A stretch of DNA of 64,000 nt. Source: Chrysophaeum taylorii (lineage: Eukaryota > Sar > Pelagophyceae > Pelagomonadales > Pelagomonadaceae). The translations under genes were made by a program, and so were the position numbers. This document shows, piece by piece, positions 18,589 through 29,600 of this stretch. The DNA is taken from the NCBI GenBank assembly GCA_029834535.1, contig JAQMWT010000314.1:124001-188000 (forward strand), given 5' to 3'. Each line of letters opens with the position of its first letter. The stretch's first letter is position 1. The notes beneath the pieces are model-generated. The model did no database searches and had not been told where the DNA came from. It saw nothing but the letters and a program-made list of their open reading frames with translations.

Positions 18589-21482
18589 GTGTACATAGAC
18601 ACCGATAGACAGACCCCCTTAGAATGTCTAGACGGTGTCAACTGCGTGACTGAACCCACCGGTTCCCCGTCAACTGCTATGGCAGAACACGCAGCACGAG
18701 CCGCACCCAAGACGATCACAGGTGCGGACATACTGAAGCTCGAAGCTCCTGTAGTTGAGTTTCTCAACGAAGGAAATCGATTTCAGCTTCAAACCCGCAA
18801 GGTGTCCTTGCAAATTAAGCATATTAAACAATTATTACGGTCCAGTCATGCCGATGCCTTCCTCGAGTACGACTCGTACGAAGCATACACTCGGTCATGC
18901 AAGGATTACGAGATCCTCCGGAATCAAATTCTCGATCGCGTTTTCCCGGAATGGAAGGCCGATAGGGCTGCTGATCTCCATTTAGCTTATGATGAATTGC
19001 CCTCTGAGTATCAGGAATGGCACTTCACCAATAAAGCTTTCCCCAACTTAACTGACGCAGAAGTAGCTCAGCTAGCTACTGTCTGTTACGACAATGAAGT
19101 CAAGACATTGCGCCCTGAAATCAATCTCCGTTTCTTAGAAGGGGAATGAATCTTAAATCGCGCGCACCCGAAAGCATTAGCTTTTGACACCCGTGGTCGT
19201 GCCCCTGTTACCATGTTCTCGTTAACTGCTGCTGATTGGCACACTTATCAGAACACGTATGCTACATTCTTGCATACTTACTTCAATCTTGAAAGTGTTG
19301 GAAAACCAGCACTTGCGGCATGGCCCGCCGTCAATGAGGTGTATAACAAAAGTTATTTGCCCAACGAGGCTCGCGCCATTATGCTCAATGCCTTTAGTCA
19401 CTTCGAGTCTGTTACGACTACTGATGTGTCCTACCTGAAACAGCAGTTTAACTCTGTTGTCTATAATCCTAACTGGGATGTCCATGTCTTTATTGAAGCT
19501 GTCCTAGCAATTAGCCGAATCTCTTACCAACTTAACCAGGAAGAGACTGACCTTCAATTCGACTTTGGTACTCTTTGTAGAAAATTTATGGAGAGATACA
19601 TCGGCATTATGCCGATAATACCAGCAACAATCGTTACGATCGTGGTTGGGTAGACTGGTGTGATATGTATGAAACTCGATCTTCATCTCTTCCTGTGCCA
19701 GACGCTGAACGATCTGAACGATTGTGTCATCCTACCAACCCTAGCTATATCTTAGAATACGCATTAGACTTATGTAATGTAGTATCAAATGGGTCGAACA
19801 AAAGACGCTTAGAACGCCCTGTTTCTTGGCAACCTTACGTTGTAGGATTGACACCACAACCAAAACCGAAATTCCTACTTACAAACACGCTGGATCTATC
19901 AGACAAAAGTCTGACTCAGACTGCAAACGCTCTTGCGTCCATTACTCCTTCTCAACCTGGAACATCCTCCACGTTTAACGCTAGACGCTTGCGTAACTCT
20001 AACGATGCACGCCAGCCTTTCTCTCGCAGCGACTTATCGTATTATCGTTCTGGTGATTCTTATGTCACCAAGAAAACTGCTGGACAGTCCCATGACCATC
20101 CAATTTACTCTCGCACTTTCGACAGGTCCTCTCGATCTAATATGAAATTATTGGATCGAACTAAGCACACCATAAATACACTGCAAGAGCAGTGTAGTGA
20201 ACTTACGAAGCATGTGACAGATAATAATGATATCACGGCTCAGCTACAACAGAACATCACCAAGCTATTTGAGACTCTGTTGCAATCCGCCGATATTCTA
20301 TCAACCACATCTACTGAGGACAATGGTGACTTACTTCGTCTAAACGAACAACTCATGTTCGCAGAAGACATCATTTATGATGTAGACGTTCATCTATCCT
20401 CGACCGAAAAGTCGTTAAACTACGTGGAGCCACAACATCATACTGTTGCTACTGCTCCCACCCCAAAGGCAACTCCTCCTACTACAGATACCAAGAATGC
20501 CTCCAACACACAGGGTAACCCCTCTGATATAGTGCCTAACCTCTTTACTGCTTCCGCCATCTCGGCGTTACCACCAGCGTTACTGTCCTCGTTATCTTCA
20601 CAGGCCCAATCAGCCATAAACCAACCACAACAAGCCAAAACCACAAGGGATGTCGATAAGACCTCGCAATCATCATTTGATGAGAAGTACGGCATGGCTG
20701 ATGAGGCTGACGAACCATCACCACCTGTTCAACCGATTTTCATTCCAACTAACCTGTTATTTCTGGTTAACTTCTTCACTGCCAGTCTCTCCACTACTTG
20801 CCCGCATTCGGAAAATGCACTCCTAACGAAATATATGAAGGTAAACAGTGATCCCCAACATTGTTCCTTTTTATATTTTGACTCTCGTGCTACCATATCG
20901 TTAATGTCCAGCTACGATTATGCAATTCCGAATCATATTATTCCACTGGATCCCAAATACGCGCCGATTATTATACAAACTGCCACTGGACAACAACGTG
21001 CCTCACATATGATGTTAACACGTAACATAGTTGTCCCACTACCAGATCATCCACAAATCGGTTACGTGAAGATTGACTTCGCTTTATGTCTTAAGCCAGT
21101 GCACAACCGACATCTCGCTATATTGAGCATGCTCGAGTGGAACCAGACGAACTTGACCACTGTGTTCAGTGGTCGATCTGAGCCAAAGCTCAGCGCTGTC
21201 ACGAGCCGCATAGACAAAAATGTGCGTATTCCCATACATTACGTAACATCTAACTTGCCTGCTCTCCCTTGTCTCACCTACAACATCGCTCGCGACAAGC
21301 AACTCGAACTGCGCTCCCTCGCATTTCCGCTCAAGCGATACCACGAAAACAGGGATCTACTGGCATATTATAACTATCTCCTCAAGAGAGTTTTACCAGA
21401 TCGCCCGTGGATTCGCCCTTTGGTTCTTAATCTTCGGAAACAGAACAAATTCGTTCAGCAAAACACTCCACCACTAACATGA
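18589..21482 (+). mobile_element. Decayed LTR-retroelement gag-protease block
   Basis: AT-richer than the host genes. Frame 1 from 18589 reads a Gag-like helical protein (VSLQIKHIKQLLRSSHADAF, YEAYTRSCKDYEILRNQI). It hits an in-frame TGA at 19147-19149, then continues in the same frame from 19150 to about 19600 (DWHTYQNTYATFLHTYF). After a frameshift near 19600 the frame from 19665 runs 605 codons. This holds a Ser/Thr/Gln-rich linker, a coiled-coil stretch (NTLQEQCSELTKHV) and a retropepsin-like domain at about residues 400-480, with FLYFDSRATISLMSSYD and LAILSMLEWNQTN. The expected active-site DSG reads DSR at 20880-20888. RT and integrase are missing; the block ends where gypsy-type sequence begins. 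Confidence 0.7.
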
Positions 21483-21525
21483 ATGCTTTCTCGCCCAGTC
21501 CGCCGCCGGACGAGCACCCAACGAG

Positions 21526-23631
21526 GTGATGACGCATCGTCGGTCTTTGGCACGGATTTACGAGGAGATGTCGGGCGATGAACTCGAAGAGTCGAGCGAT
21601 GAACTCGAAGCTCCACGATACTGGGAAGACGATTCGGACTCGGAAGACGAAGAAGCCGTACCTTGTGACCCACTGTCCTGGATTACGTTACCTGACGAGT
21701 CGTCCAAGGACGACCCACCGTTTGTTTTTGACGAGGAAGCCCTCGACGCAATCGGCTTATCTTTGGATCCTCCCGGGATGACCTTTGGCGACCGGACTGG
21801 CAGTGAGCCAGACATGGATTTCTGCTGCGATAGCACGGATGATCATTCGACAGATGAGACGATGACCTTGCGAGCGATGCAGACGGCGATCTTACGATAG
21901 AGTTGACGTCGGGGACGACGCCATCTTTTCCCGCGGACCCCCCGAAACTGTTTCGGCTACGACGGATCGAGCCACGGATACGCCGCCGGAAGAAAAGGAT
22001 ACGAAAACGCAGAATGCGTCGGACGAGAGGCTACGTGCACGGTCCGATGACGAAAGAGACGCTTCTCCAATTGAGCAATGCCCGGACTTGTCACCGCCAA
22101 GAGAGGAGAGCCGGGACGGTGTTGCCGGAGTTGAGCCGAACCCAACCGAAGAAGCTTGATTCAAGAAGAAGACTAGCAGCGTTCTCGATTTGGACGAAGC
22201 AGAGCCGACGTGGAACCTGCAGAGTTGGTGGACGAGAACTCGGAACTTCTTGTTAAAGAAGCCACCAGAACCGATGAAGAATCGACCGCTCAGCTACGGT
22301 ATCGAAGCCGCAGCCGACGCGGAACCGATCGGCACCGAATGTGACGATCAACAGATGACGAATGAATCTGCGGATGCATTCTGGAAATGCGAAATGAACG
22401 AGTTAAGGGAGAGATATTTTGCTTCAGAGAACGCCGAAGATCGGGATCCAATACCAGCATTGATTCCCACCGAGATTGTCATGGAGGAAGAGCGGAAGCC
22501 ACCAGATAAAGAGGCGGCCGCGAGCGCTGCGTCGATGACGACGACGACGAACGATACGAAAGCTCAAGCCGCGGTATCGATGCCCAACCCCGGCGACGAG
22601 CGAGTTGGAGACCAATGTTCTCACACTTCGTTAACGCCGCGAGATGGCAAGACTATCGAAGATGATTCGGTGACCCTCAGTTGTTTGGATACGGGTACTC
22701 TGACGTTTATGGCCTGTCACATCTACAGGAATCGTGACGGACCGAAATTCTCGACGACCATCGGTGTTGATGGAATGGCAGATGTTTCCTATATTTGCCG
22801 TGAAATGGTCGGAAAGTTGGCCAAAGATAATCTGATTTTCGATGAAGGCGAGCTTCCGATTAAGCGCAAGCTGTACGGATCGGGGTTGAATACGACGACG
22901 ATCTATCGTTGGATCGCGATCCGAGTTGGTCTCGCCGACGACATCGCTGCCCCCATTGTCGCTTTTGTGGCCGACACCAATTATCTTTTCCTTTTGGGAG
23001 GGCGCGATATCCGAGTTTTAGGAGCCGTGGTGGACTATCCCCAAGACCGAATTTGTTTTTACCGAACCCAAGTCGTCTACGGACGCAAGAAGATTAAAGT
23101 CGAGGGTGAACGAGTCGATGCACCCATTGTGACCTTTCGTCTGCTTACGATCGAGATCCGACAACCGTGCCGATTTACAATCATCAGCACGACGCCTTTC
23201 GACGGAGTCTCGACTTGGTCAAGACCCGAGTTTATGCTCGTTTGAGCACGATTAAAGATCTCCGCAGCCCGCCGCCGGAACGAGCGGTAGCCTTGACGAC
23301 GCGGGGACATTCTACGACCAAACTCTCCCCAGCTCCGGGAGAAGCCGCGCAGGAAGTTGTTGCTTACGCTGCGCGCACGCTACAAATCGAGCCCGGTCGG
23401 ACTTACAATTTGCCGGTTATTTTGTCGAAGCCTATGGAAAAAGGACAGGTCTTCGTCGCTACGTTTGCTGAATACGCGCAGCTAGGGGTTGTCGAAGGAA
23501 TGTGTCCTTCTTGCGAAGAGCACGACAAGTCAGCTGCTCGCGTGGCTGTTACTTCCACGCAAGAAGTGCCGACGGTCGTCACTCAAGGCGAGGTTCTCGC
23601 AATCGGCGATATCGTTCGGTACGAAGATTAG
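21526..23631 (+). pseudogene. Gypsy 1 acidic region and retropepsin-like protease
   Basis: Opens with an acidic stretch (DDSDSEDEEAVP), then needs a frame change near 21900. The continuous part 22190-23245 has a retropepsin-like domain: FSTTIGVDGMADVSYIC (catalytic Asp codon 22769-22771), then IYRWIAIRVGL, then LFLLGGRDIRVLGAVVDY. In active members the catalytic triplet is D-T/S-G; here it reads D-G-M. After another shift, 23167-23631 gives the post-protease domain (VVAYAARTLQIEPGRTYNLP, GEVLAIGDIVRYED), which is typical of gypsy polyproteins between protease and RT. It is a decayed polyprotein segment and not a host gene. Confidence 0.72.
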
Positions 23632-24724
23632 TTGAGCGTTTCTACGATCAACGAGCTTACGAAAGAATGTGAAGAAAGGTATGACAAGGGGAGCCTTTCC
23701 TCCACCGTTTCCGTCGCTAGTCACTTGACGCGCTGCGACGAATCTCCCCCGCCGATGTTGCTGAGCACGGCGCAGAAGGATGCTCCAGCTGCTACTTCGG
23801 ACGCGTCCTCCCCCAAACGACCCAAGCGAGACGACGATTTCGCTCGACGGTCTGAAGAAGATGAGAAAAAGTGCCGCGAGATCACCGAAGCGGAGATCCG
23901 CCGCCGATACGAAAAGGTTCATTGGCTTCCGATCACTTATCGCAAGGTGGTGATGCTGTTCAGTGGAGCCGGAGGCAGCACTTTAGGTCTCCAACGAGCC
24001 AACGAAATGTGTGGGACGTCGTTTCGAGTCGTGTTAGCACTCGATTCGTCGGACACCGCCAACAAGATCCACTGCAAGAATTTTCCGAACACACATTCCT
24101 GTGGTGCAGCACATGCTTTGTGGTCGCTATGTTACTACCTTACGGTTGATCGAAACCAATTTACCTTACGCGGAATGGTCGTCGTCGATGTGCATCGCGT
24201 CGCCACCCTGCGTACACTCCGCTCTGTGCAACTTGACTTCCAGAGATGTTGGCAAGGGAGTCACCGCCACCCACTGGACGATGAAATTATGCAAGATGGC
24301 TGGTTTCTTCATGTGGTTGATAGAGCAGGGGGCCTCGATAATTTCTTACGTCGCGCGTTTACACACTTACGTGTACGTCTTCAATTTTTACGACAGCACG
24401 CCCAGTTTAATGAGCTGTCGCATGCGGTTGTTGGTCTCCAGCCACCCGCTCCACTTGCGCGCAGTTCCCAAGACTTGCAAAAATATGCAACAAGAGTTCG
24501 CCGCTGCGCTTGGCTACGCAGACGAACGGCATTTACTTCAGATGAACAATTTAGGATCATCACGAGCCGCGACGGACGCAGCTTATACCGTTACGCGTGT
24601 CCCGCTTCGCGTAGGACCGCACCGTTCCGATTACCGATCTTTGAATTTGAAAATGACTTCGGAGTTGCTGACGATGTCCTTGATTATGATTGGGCCGGCT
24701 TCTCCAGGACGACCACATCGTTGA
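23632..24724 (+). pseudogene. Gypsy-borne C5-cytosine DNA methyltransferase, two frameshifts
   Basis: After a charged N-terminal region, the C5-methyltransferase order is readable. Motif I VVMLFSGAGGSTLGL (AdoMet binding) is at 23947-23991. Motif II/III is FRVVLALDSSDTANKIHCKNFPNT. The frame then shifts by one base near 24100 and continues with motif IV CIASPPCVHSA, whose catalytic Cys codon is 24209-24211. A motif VIII-like CRMRLLVSSHP lies near 24413-24448. The motif VI ENV is not clear. A second shift near 24680 returns to the original frame. Members transfer methyl from AdoMet to cytosine C5 in DNA. The frameshifts imply this copy is inactive, but catalytic residues persist. It is embedded between gypsy protease and the RT-proximal linker. 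Confidence 0.85.
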
Positions 24725-24901
24725 AACACTTGGCGTCTGTCGTGCCACCAGACACGATGGCGTTATTAGTACTCGATCTGCACAACTCTATGACCAACGA
24801 TTTTAACTTGAGCGGCGAGGCTTTGCCGCCCGCGTTGAGCCCTGCAGACCGACCGTTCGACTATTATTTCCAAATCGATGAAACCACCCTTCGTCAGTCA
24901 C

Positions 24902-25123
24902 TAGAGAACAGTAATCACAACTGTGTTACCCTTCAGCAGAGCGGGAGAACAGTGGTAGTCTGTCCTCGAATCTGTCTTTTAATCGAGGACAGACAGCCGG
25001 TGTGAATAACACAGCGTTTTCTTTTTTTTTTTTTAAATCAAAGGTGGCAAAGTTAATTGAACTAACCCTAGAAGAGGGGGTACAAACTCTACTAGAGTCT
25101 CTAGTTCAGATTTTCTATCTCTA
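24902..25123 (-). repeat. 3' LTR of copia 1
   Basis: 222 bases beginning TAGAGAACAGTAATCACAAC and ending TTTCTATCTCTA on the plus strand. Matches the LTRs at 34528 (interrupted) and 42736. A poly-T run of 14 at about 25020-25034 is an expansion not present in the others. Confidence 0.9.
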
Positions 25124-25928
25124 CGCCCTCACAGATTGAATGCGGGGAGCGAAATCTGGATCAAACTAAGCAGGCAGCGTCTTACCATCGACAAGAATGT
25201 AGAGAGTGTTCTGGAGAGAGTCGTACGGTGGAAGAGTAGCCGAAAGAGCAACTTGATGTGATTGTGGGGAGGATGAAGTGGAGTGAACGCCGTAGGCGTT
25301 TTTGAACTTGTGAAACAAATTGCGTTGAAGGAGCTTCGAAAAATGATCAGCGACCTAGTAGAGAGTAGGACACTAGAAAGGTCTAATGATCGAATTAGCT
25401 TGGTAGTCACGAATGCGAAATTCTCGCAGGTTGATATGACGAGGTGGAGCACTTATATTAGGATGATTAGCGACATGTAGTGCGCTAGCGTTGTCAATAA
25501 GCAAGGGGACAGCGTGAGCTTGATCACACGAAAACAGATAGGGGTGGGAGGAGAAAAGTTTGTAGAACCAGTGACATTCATCAGCAGCTGCGCTGGCGGC
25601 GATGAGTTCAGCTTCCATGTTGCTCTTGGCAGTGAGAGTCTGGCGTTTGCTAGACCAAAATACGAGGTTGCCAAAGACGAATACACATACACCAGAATTG
25701 GATCGTAAGCGAGGGTCAGAACGATCAGCAAAGCTTGAATCAGCAAAACACATAATAGGTGAACGAAAATGATGCAGTTCAGGATAGTGAGCGATCAGAT
25801 GCTGAATAAAGGGGGTAATAGACGGGTTGTCGGATGAATAGTCAAGGGAGTCATTCGGAGTGCCCTTTAAATAGCGAAGTAACACATATATGTGCAGAAG
25901 GTGTGTTTGGTTGGGGTTGTGCATCCCT

Positions 25929-25943
25929 TTGCAACATTCGTTG
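25929..25943. repeat. Left target-site duplication of SINE copy 3
   Basis: TTGCAACATTCGTTG, repeated with one mismatch at 26316-26330 (TTGCAACATTTGTTG). The uninterrupted copia 2 has a single equivalent site near 43744-43758. Confidence 0.92.
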
Positions 25944-26315
25944 GTTGCGATGGAGGACGGCGCCTAACACGCTTGCTCCCTGCGGCGGCCCCGGCCGTCC
26001 CGGAGTGAGACGGTGCCTGCTCGCCTCCCGGGCTGGCCGGTTAGCACCCGGAAAGTCCGCGCTGGGATGGGGTTCGCTCGGTTGGGCAGAACGCGACGGA
26101 CAGGTCGATTATTCGTGGACCAACACGTCCGCGGCCTGCGACGCTTTTGCACGACCTCGCACAAGACCGCGCGCAGTGGCGGTCCACCATCAACAAGTCC
26201 GTCCTCGTCCGTCGCCGTGCCCCAACTGCGTGATTTTCCTCTGTGATTCCGCACCGGCTCCCGCCGGTCCGGCCTGGCTCCCATGCTCGGGAGAGGTCTG
26301 AAGTTAGTTCGTTAG
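25944..26315 (+). mobile_element. SINE-like element, copy 3 (longest)
   Basis: 372-base insertion in copia 1, exactly bounded by a 15-base target duplication. It starts GTTGCGATGGAGGACGGCGC and ends with an AGTTAGTTCGTTAG tail. The body matches copies at 14656 and 7168. Weak matches to RNA polymerase III internal boxes are present: TAGCACCCGG near 26042 and GGTTCGCTCGG at 26071-26081. These would suggest a tRNA-derived SINE, but the match is imperfect. Its orientation is opposite to the host copia. No protein coding. Confidence 0.88.
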
Positions 26316-26699
26316 TTGCAACATTTGTTGCACAAGGTGGTGATGTCCGGCCGACATGTGACAGACAAATAAATGCTGGTGCTACAATAGAAAGGGGAGT
26401 TTTTGCGTAATACATCTAAGGTAGTAGCCAAGTCTGAGAGAAGTTTAGTAGAAGGTTTTTGGACGAGGATGTCCGAATAGGTGACGTCTAGGCTCTGTAA
26501 GTTGAGCTTATACTCAGCAAGCAGCTTGTTGATCTTCGCTGCTACATTCATAGTGAGATGACCAGCGGAGACATTATATTGGACATCGATGCCTAGAAAG
26601 GATCGGATGTTGTCATGCCATGTACCCTTGCCATATTCGGTCTCCAGAGCGGTGCGAAGAGACGCAATATTGGCAGTGTTGGTACCAGTGATCAATAGG

Positions 26700-29600
26700 T
26701 CATCGACTGAAACGGATAGTAATACCCATTGGTTGATAGATCGACCCCAATTGATATAGAGACAGACAAGTATCGACTTGTGAGCGTTCGAACTCATGTT
26801 GTCGAAGAAATGAGTCGAGCTTAATATTCCACAACAAAGCTGACTGTTTGAGGCCATAGAGAGCCTTGACGAGTCGGAGAGCGAGCTTCGACTCTGGATG
26901 GTTCTTCTGTATCTGCTGGATAAGGTTTGGCGAGACACGTATTCCTCGAGGAAAGTCGATCCATATAGGGCGATCGAGTGCCGATTGGATGAATGCCTGA
27001 GGAATGTCCACGTGCGCGACCGCGAGCTTGTGCTTCACAGCGATGGCGAGCAATAACCGGTTGGTGGCGAGCATTGCGGTTGGTGAGGATGTGGCATAAA
27101 AGTCAATGCCTACACGTGCCAAGAAACCTCGGGCGACTAGACGAGCTTTGTAGCGGTCTGGATTGCCGTCAGCAAAATACTTGATCTTCAGCACGAGCTT
27201 CGTCGAGATAGACGAACGGTCTGGTGGTAAAGGCTCAAGCTTGAAGACACCATTGGAGCACAATCCTTCAATTTCCTCGCGACTCGAAGCGATATGCTTT
27301 AACTTATCTTCTTCGCTGAGTTCTTTGAGTTCGACATTCTTTTCAGGCTCATAGACAACATCTTCAGCGGTCACAAGTTGTAACACGACATGATCGATGT
27401 GCTGCAGATCATAGTCCATGACTTCTTGTAGAATGTCTTGATTCGGATCACTTTGACTTAGGAAGAGGTGTCCGAGTTCGCCAGAATCATGCATGAGGGC
27501 ATGCCTGTGACGAGAAGCTAGATGGTAGTGTTGATGCGCGGAGATGTCCCACAGAAGAGAGGAACCCATACAACAGAATTCTTGGTTCCATTGACGCGCA
27601 TAGAACTCTGCCGGTGACACTTCGTCATGGCGCATGTAGTTCTCGAGAACAGAATTGTCGTTATCAAGGTGGTCAACCAACACAGATGAGTGGTATGGCT
27701 TCCTGGGGAAGTCAACGTACAAGAGTTCCGCGTCGGTTTCTCTCTGCAAATCCAGTGCGGTGCCGCCCATGATACCATAGTCTTGTGTGGTACTTGCTAG
27801 GAGACATCCTTTCGGGACATCATTAGGTGGCTTAGCATCTCTTCGAATGTTGAGAGCAGAGGCGATGCTGGCGGCGTGGCCCTGGTGCAAAGCGCTGACA
27901 CTGATGAGGAACATCAATGTGCTGGACATGTTGGCTGTGGCGTGAGCCGTGGATTGCTCCTGCTGGTATTTCCAGTTGCGACCACACTCTGAGGCGATAA
28001 TGCGTCTGGTGAAGAGTTTTCCATCGTCAACACGTCTCACGATGTAGAGTTGATCCTTCGGGATGCGGAATCCACGTTCGTCATTGAGATCAGCTTTGAG
28101 TTTATCGCTCTGGTTGCGATGCACGAGAACTGGAGTAGAACCTGAATCGTCGAGAACAACCTCTAGGCGATCTTTTCCTTTGGGCATCGGAATGCTACCA
28201 TCCGGCGGAGGTGGCCGGTTGAGGAACGAAAAATCCTGTTCAGGTGTCGCGATGCGGATGGGACTAGAATCAGCAGCGGGAGTTGGATCCGGTTCTTTGT
28301 GTTCGGCGTCATCGCTAGGTTTATCATCGTGCTCGTCTTCGTGAGTCTCGCCCTCATTTTTTGATTCCTGTCTGACTTCCGGCATTTGCTGTTCGCTTAT
28401 AGCTGGTAGCGGGTCCTCTTGTCGTGCCTTTGTTGGGATCTGTGCGAGTACTTTGATCCGTGCGATCTCCTTGTTACGGTTGACGGGCATGTCTGCGTCG
28501 ACATGAAAGTCGTTAGAGGTGACGATTTTTCCATATCGCCCTTGATGTACAAGCAGGATAGAGCTGTGAACATCACGGATAAATCGGTCCGTACCGGGGA
28601 GGTTCGGGAGATAGTTGTTACTGTGGAAGTAAGAGGCGGAGACGCTGGAGGGTTCCAGTTTGTGACTTTGAGGGTAGACATGAGTGACAGGTTCGCCAAA
28701 GGGGATAAGCTTCAAGAGCGGTGCCGTGGGTGACATGATACGTCGGGGAACGGTGCATGGCATGTGTGTGCGCGAAGGCACACCGTGAGAGCGCTGGTTG
28801 TCGGCTTGGATCTTATGCAGGAGAGCAAATGGGTGATAATACTCAGCGGCAATAGACTTTCCTTTGATGCGTACACTGCGAAGGTTGAGGAGACGAACCA
28901 CGGTGCCTCGAGTGTTTTCTTTGATAGTGTTTTCAGCAAAGTTCCGCTGGTGGAGGTGGCGACCAAGGATTTGGAATTGGAGACCAAGCTGCACCTTGAG
29001 GGGGTGGAAAGCTTCAGAGCGAAGAGTTGAGAAGGCATCAGACGATATGATCTTCACATTGACATCGAATTCGACTTTAATCACATTGACCACATAGAGG
29101 ATGCCGGCCAGAACATCTTGGGCGTCTAATTTCCGTAGGAAATAGACCCATTTGTGTGCTGAGATGATACACACGAAGTGCATGATATAGCGAAATCCGC
29201 CGTGGCACTTGTGGATGCTCGGGTATGACACATCCATGTGGAGGTGTTGGCCAGGAGCAGAGGCCAGTTCATCCTGTGACCAGGAAGCGTTTTTGTGACT
29301 GAAGCTTACGTGCGATTGGCAGCGCTTGCATTCACTGCAGTCTTGCAGATACCGATCATCACCTGGGCGGAGATTCGTTACGTTAGCGGCAATCGTGCGG
29401 CGAAGAATCTCTGGTTGCTGGTGGTGTATGCAGTGCCAGCGAGTGACCAAAAGCACTCTTTTGGCGTGCTGAGTGGTGCCAGGCTGGTGCAAGGGAGGCA
29501 GAGCGGCAGTCCAAGCGCAGGGGGGGCTGGGTCGCTTGTCGACTCGGATTTTGGCAACGGTTGCCTCGGCAAGAAGCGTCTCGAGGTTTGTCGATTTGCT

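Larger units (their letters stand above)
21500..24901 (+). mobile_element. Ty3/gypsy element 1 fragment carrying a DNA methyltransferase
   Basis: Plus-strand fragment of a gypsy element with, in order, an acidic gag or spacer region, an aspartic protease, a post-protease domain and a C5-methyltransferase. Next comes a linker (TAYTVTRVPLR, then GPHRSD) that is nearly the same as the segment preceding the RT in gypsy element 2 at 46.2 kb. It stops where the copia LTR begins at 24902, before any RT. The comparison with element 2 shows the methyltransferase lies between protease and RT. Gag is not intact and there are several frameshifts and one stop (TGA near 22158). Confidence 0.82.
25129..26938 (-). 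pseudogene. Copia 1 RT end and RNase H, frameshifted and SINE-interrupted
   Basis: Continuation of pol in the +1 frame. At 26938-26312 is the second half of the RT, with the catalytic box reading SVDD (VLLSVSVDDLLITG) where copia usually has YVDD, followed by FLGIDVQYNVSAGHLTM. The SINE interrupts it. The RNase H follows at 25924-25373, with ADSSFADRSD, RSNSGV and WSSKRQTLTAKSNMEAELIA. A stop after SIIRP and a further shift lead into 25452-25129, where the frame used by copia 2 is lost. Reading across the SINE restores the order seen uninterrupted in copia 2 at 43.7 kb. Not functional as it stands. Confidence 0.85.
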
